Of a stretch of DNA of 7,960 bases, positions 4,482-7,960 are shown piece after piece (position 1 is the stretch's first letter; the number at the start of each line of letters is the position of its first letter). Where the stretch lies: assembly GCA_003490025.1 (NCBI GenBank), contig DNJC01000132.1:1-7960 (forward strand), given 5' to 3'. The notes under the pieces were generated by a model. That model ran no database searches. It worked only from the letters and a program-made list of their open reading frames with translations, and was not told where the DNA came from. The DNA comes from Geobacter sp. Its GTDB lineage: Bacteria; Desulfobacterota; Desulfuromonadia; Geobacterales; Geobacteraceae. A program made the translations under genes and the position numbers.

Positions 4482-7400
4482 ATGACCCACTTCGCCTTTC
4501 TGCAAGCTGGATGGCCCGCCCTTTTCGAGGCTTCAATAAAAGCCGAGGCGGCGGTTCACCCCGACCCGCGCACCGCCTGCTTCTACGCCCGCCGGGCGCT
4601 GGAGTTGACCGTCGCCTGGCTCTACAAGCACGACTCCTCCCTCAAACTCCCCTACCAGGATAACCTGAGCGCCCTGATCCACGAGCCTACCTTCAAGGCA
4701 CTGGTCGGCGAGGCGCTGTTCAGCAAGGCGCGCCTGATAACGAAACTGGGCAATCAGGCGGTGCACAGCCAAAAGCCGATCCAGCAGTTCGACGCGGAGA
4801 CCGCTACCAGGGAACTCTTCCACTTCGGATACTGGCTCGCCCGCACCTACGGAAGCGACCCAAGACCTGAGCCGGGATTATCCTTCGATCCTCAGGCGAT
4901 ACCTAAGGGGGCGGCTCTCCCCAAGCAGACCATCGACCAACTGCAGCGGCTGGAAACCGAACTGCGGGAGCGCGACGAAAAGCTGTCCGTGCTCCTTGCG
5001 GACAAGTCGGCCCTGGACGAGGAGCTGAAGCGCCTGCGGGCGGAGGTTGCCCAAACAAAGCAGGCAGCGCAGTCCGCGCCCGACACGCACGATTATTCCG
5101 AAACTGAAACCCGCGACTATTTCATCGATCTGCTCCTCAAGGAGGCGGGCTGGCCGCTTGACCAGGAGCGCGACCGGGAATATCAGGTCGACGGTATGCC
5201 CAACAACCAGCGCAAAGGTTTCGTGGACTACGTCCTCTGGGGTGACGACGGCAAGCCGCTGGCCTTGGTGGAGGCCAAACGGACCCGCCGCGACCCGCGG
5301 GTAGGGCAGCAGCAGGCGAAGCTCTACGCCGACTGTCTCGAAAAGGAATTCGGCCGCCGCCCCGTCATCTTGTATTCCAACGGCTACGAAAACTGGCTCT
5401 GGGACGACTTCTCCTACCCTCCCCGACCAGTACAGGGCTTCTACAAGAAAGACGAGCTGGAGCTGCTAATCCAGCGTCGGAGCACCCGTAAGCCGCTGGC
5501 ACATGCCGAGATCGACAGCGCCATAGTCGGGCGCTACTACCAGACCCGCGCCATCCGACGAATTGCCGAGTCCTTCGAACGCGACAAGGACCGGAAGGCG
5601 TTGCTGGTCATGGCCACCGGCTCCGGCAAGACCCGCACCGTAATAGCTCTCTGTGACCTACTGATGCAGTGCAACTGGGCCAAGAGAGTTCTCTTCCTCG
5701 CCGACCGGGTCGCACTGGTGAATCAGGCCGTCAACGCGTTCAAAACCTTCCTCCCCGATGCAGCTCCGGTGAACCTGGTCACGGAAAAGTACACGGAGGG
5801 GCGCCTGTTCGTCTCCACCTACCCCACCATGATGAGTCTGATCGACGAGACCAGGGACGGGCAGCGCCGCTTCGGGGTGGGCCATTTCGACCTGGTGGTG
5901 ATAGACGAGGCGCATCGCTCGGTTTTTCAGAAGTACCGCGCCATCTTCGACTACTTCGACTCCCTCCTGGTGGGGCTTACCGCGACTCCGAAGGACGAGA
6001 TAGACCGCAACACTTACGGGCTGTTCGACCTGGAAAACGGCGTCCCCACTGACGCCTACACCCTGGACGAGGCCGTGGCCGACGGTTTTCTGGTCCCGCC
6101 CCGCGCGGTCTCCGTGCCGCTCAAGTTCCAGCGCGAAGGTATCAGGTACGACGACCTGTCCGAGGACGAGAAGGACCAATGGGACGCCCTGGACTGGGAT
6201 GAGGAGGGGAACGCCCCCGACCGCGTCGAGGCTGAGGCCGTCAACAAATGGCTTTTCAACAAGGACACCGTCGACAAGGTGCTGAAGCATCTGATGACCC
6301 GCGGCGTCACCGTTGCCGGCGGGGACCGGTTGGGAAAGACCATCGTCTTCGCCAAAAACCAGCAGCACGCCGATTTCATCTCGCAACGGTTCGACATCAA
6401 CTATCCCCACTACAAGGGCGACTTCGCCCGCACCATCACCTTCAAGACCGAGTATGCTCAGAGCCTGATTGACAGCTTCTCAAGCCAGGCGAAGACGCCT
6501 CACATCGCCATCTCCGTCGACATGCTTGACACAGGCATCGACGTTCCCGAAGTCGTCAACCTCGTCTTCTTCAAGCTGGTGCGCTCCAAGACCAAGTTCT
6601 GGCAGATGCTGGGACGCGGCACCAGGCTCTGCCCAGAACTCTTCGGCCCCGGTGAGGACAAGGAGTTCTTCCAGGTTTTCGATTACTGCAGAAACCTCGA
6701 GTTCTTCAGCCTGGATCCGGAAACAACTGATGTGGCGCTGGGAGAATCGCTCGGCAAACGTCTTTTCAAGGCGCGGCTGGAGCTGATCGGGGAGCTGGAC
6801 AAGAAGCTTCTGCCGGGCGGTGACGGGCCGGTGCTGATCAAAGAGGTCGCACCTGCCTACGGCATGGAGGCAATTGATTCGGAGCTCCGGGGAGAGCTGG
6901 TGCAGCTGCTGCAAGGAGAAGTCGCTGCCATGAACCTGGAAAACTTCGTGGTACGACCCAAACGTCGCCTGGTGGAAAAATATTCTGCTCCCGAGACATG
7001 GAAGAGGTTGACCGGCGCGGAGTTCACGGAACTGTCCCAGGAGGTCGCAGGCCTACCCTCGGAACTCGATGCCGAAGCCGAGGAGGCCAAGCGCTTCGAC
7101 CTGCTGATGCTGAACCTGCAACTTGCGCTGTTGCGGACAGAACCTGCCTTTACACGTTTGGCGGAACAGGTTAAGACCATCTGCGAACTGCTGGAGGAGA
7201 AACAAAGCATCCCGATGGTGCGCGAACAGATGGGCTTGATCCAGGATATGCAGACCGACGAATGGTGGCAGGACGTGACGGTGGTGATGGTGGAACTCGC
7301 CCGCAAAAGGCTGCGCTTGCTGGTGAAACTGATCGAGAAAAGGAACCGGAAAACTATCTACACTGATTTCGAAGACGAGCTGGGAGAGGAGATCGGGGTG

Positions 7401-7898
7401 GAATTGCCGGGGTTCACCTCCGGCCGCGATTTTGACAAGTTCAGGGCCAAAGCCCGTGCATTTCTGAGGGCGCACCAGGATCACATCACAATCCATAAAC
7501 TTCGCATGAACAAGATCATGACCGCCACAGATCTCGAGGAACTTGAAAGGATGCTGGTGCAAAACGGCGTCGGTGGCAGCGCTGAAATCCAGCGGGCAAA
7601 GGAGGAATCCAAAGGCCTGGGGCTGTTCGTACGTTCCCTGGTAGGCCTGGACCGGGAGGCGGCCAAAGAGGCTTTGGCGGGGTTTCTCACCGGCAAGATG
7701 CTGGCTGCAAACCAGATCGAATTCCTGAACCTGATCGTTAACCACCTCACCGAGCACGGCATCATGGACGCTGCGCTACTCTATGAATCCCCCTTCGTCG
7801 ACCTCTCACCGCAGGGCCCCGACGGCCTCTTCACTTCACCCCAGTTGGACGAGCTGGTACTGGTTCTCGAAGACGTCTATGCCCATGCCGTCGGATGA
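4482..7898 (+). CDS. hsdR: Type I restriction subunit HsdR (EcoEI-like), translocase/endonuclease
   Basis: A 1138-residue subunit that binds the HsdM-HsdS core, pumps DNA using ATP and cuts unmodified DNA. Residues 1-125 form a helical DUF4145-like (HEPN-related) domain, with GNQAVH at 90-95. A coiled coil at about 150-195 links it to the PD-(D/E)xK nuclease (about 205-330): Asp249, then Glu264-Ala-Lys266, then QQQAKLY (276-282). The superfamily 2 motor follows, with Walker A ATGSGKT (378-384), DEAH (475-478), TATP (500-503) and motif VI QMLGRGTR (708-715). From about 770 on is the EcoEI_R_C-type region that docks on the methylase. All key residues are present and the length fits EcoEI-type HsdR. 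The start is chosen from the AAAGGA site and protein conservation. Unlike the coupled upstream genes, hsdR is 175 nt from fic behind several repeats, so its expression could be controlled separately, which would let methylation precede restriction. Confidence 0.95.
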   Translation: MTHFAFLQAGWPALFEASIKAEAAVHPDPRTACFYARRALELTVAWLYKHDSSLKLPYQDNLSALIHEPTFKALVGEALFSKARLITKLGNQAVHSQKPIQQFDAETATRELFHFGYWLARTYGSDPRPEPGLSFDPQAIPKGAALPKQTIDQLQRLETELRERDEKLSVLLADKSALDEELKRLRAEVAQTKQAAQSAPDTHDYSETETRDYFIDLLLKEAGWPLDQERDREYQVDGMPNNQRKGFVDYVLWGDDGKPLALVEAKRTRRDPRVGQQQAKLYADCLEKEFGRRPVILYSNGYENWLWDDFSYPPRPVQGFYKKDELELLIQRRSTRKPLAHAEIDSAIVGRYYQTRAIRRIAESFERDKDRKALLVMATGSGKTRTVIALCDLLMQCNWAKRVLFLADRVALVNQAVNAFKTFLPDAAPVNLVTEKYTEGRLFVSTYPTMMSLIDETRDGQRRFGVGHFDLVVIDEAHRSVFQKYRAIFDYFDSLLVGLTATPKDEIDRNTYGLFDLENGVPTDAYTLDEAVADGFLVPPRAVSVPLKFQREGIRYDDLSEDEKDQWDALDWDEEGNAPDRVEAEAVNKWLFNKDTVDKVLKHLMTRGVTVAGGDRLGKTIVFAKNQQHADFISQRFDINYPHYKGDFARTITFKTEYAQSLIDSFSSQAKTPHIAISVDMLDTGIDVPEVVNLVFFKLVRSKTKFWQMLGRGTRLCPELFGPGEDKEFFQVFDYCRNLEFFSLDPETTDVALGESLGKRLFKARLELIGELDKKLLPGGDGPVLIKEVAPAYGMEAIDSELRGELVQLLQGEVAAMNLENFVVRPKRRLVEKYSAPETWKRLTGAEFTELSQEVAGLPSELDAEAEEAKRFDLLMLNLQLALLRTEPAFTRLAEQVKTICELLEEKQSIPMVREQMGLIQDMQTDEWWQDVTVVMVELARKRLRLLVKLIEKRNRKTIYTDFEDELGEEIGVELPGFTSGRDFDKFRAKARAFLRAHQDHITIHKLRMNKIMTATDLEELERMLVQNGVGGSAEIQRAKEESKGLGLFVRSLVGLDREAAKEALAGFLTGKMLAANQIEFLNLIVNHLTEHGIMDAALLYESPFVDLSPQGPDGLFTSPQLDELVLVLEDVYAHAVG

Positions 7899-7960
7899 TC
7901 CTGCAGCCACCGTGCAGGCGTCCATCGCTCCAAGGAAAACCACGGCTTATACGCCTCCCT

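Noticed and set aside
5658..6410. Long minus-strand open frame (250 codons) inside hsdR
   Set aside because: It is antisense to the helicase motifs and shows no recognisable protein features or independent start signals.
7900..7918. Terminator after hsdR (CCTGCA and TGCAGG around a 7-nt loop)
   Set aside because: The stem is only 6 bp and no T tract follows; it could be chance. The remaining bases to 7960 show no gene or clear signal.
7899..7960. Second attachment site (copy of the tRNA-Ala 3' end) at the right edge
   Set aside because: No match to the T-arm/acceptor sequence of the tRNA or to the 10-bp repeat is present here.

Overview
The window holds a chromosomal tRNA locus followed by a complete, apparently intact type I restriction-modification (R-M) operon with an embedded Fic gene. 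The organism looks like a GC-rich Gram-negative bacterium. A Geobacter-like member of the Desulfuromonadota is my best guess, from the GC-rich codon use, a tRNA with encoded CCA, and a short GC-rich dispersed repeat that reads LTPAPLPEGEG in one frame. This assignment is inference; nothing here is a firm taxonomic marker.

Layout. Positions 1-150 are the last codons of a sensor histidine kinase. A good sigma70-type promoter (160-188) then drives tRNA-Ala(CGC) at 241-316, which ends in a strong intrinsic terminator (327-356). Positions 357-543 contain two copies of a 10-bp direct repeat, a weak promoter candidate and the hsdM ribosome binding site, but no convincing gene. The R-M operon follows, all on the plus strand: hsdM (544-2121, N6-adenine methyltransferase), hsdS (2118-3266, specificity subunit), a Fic-domain AMP-transferase (3263-4306) and hsdR (4482-7898, DEAH translocase/endonuclease). 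The first three genes overlap by 4 nt at each junction (TTGA, ATGA), so they are probably translationally coupled. hsdR is set apart by a 175-nt gap filled with repeats. The last 62 nt carry no recognisable gene.

How the genes work together. HsdM and HsdS form the methyltransferase that marks host DNA. Two HsdR subunits join it to translocate and cut unmodified DNA. Fic is a class II-type enzyme carrying its own inhibitory helix, and it sits in the same transcript between specificity and restriction genes. Its target is unknown.

The least ordinary parts are not the R-M genes themselves. They are (i) a GC-rich palindromic repeat inserted in frame in the hsdM linker, with an inverted second copy before hsdR; (ii) a stack of four different repeats between fic and hsdR, including a perfect 18-bp palindrome over the fic stop codon, 12-bp tandem units, a 10-bp tandem and a 9-bp tandem; (iii) a C8 tract at the TRD1/spacer junction of hsdS; and (iv) the position of the whole system directly behind a tRNA gene, a classic island insertion site, although no integrase or second attachment site is visible in the window.
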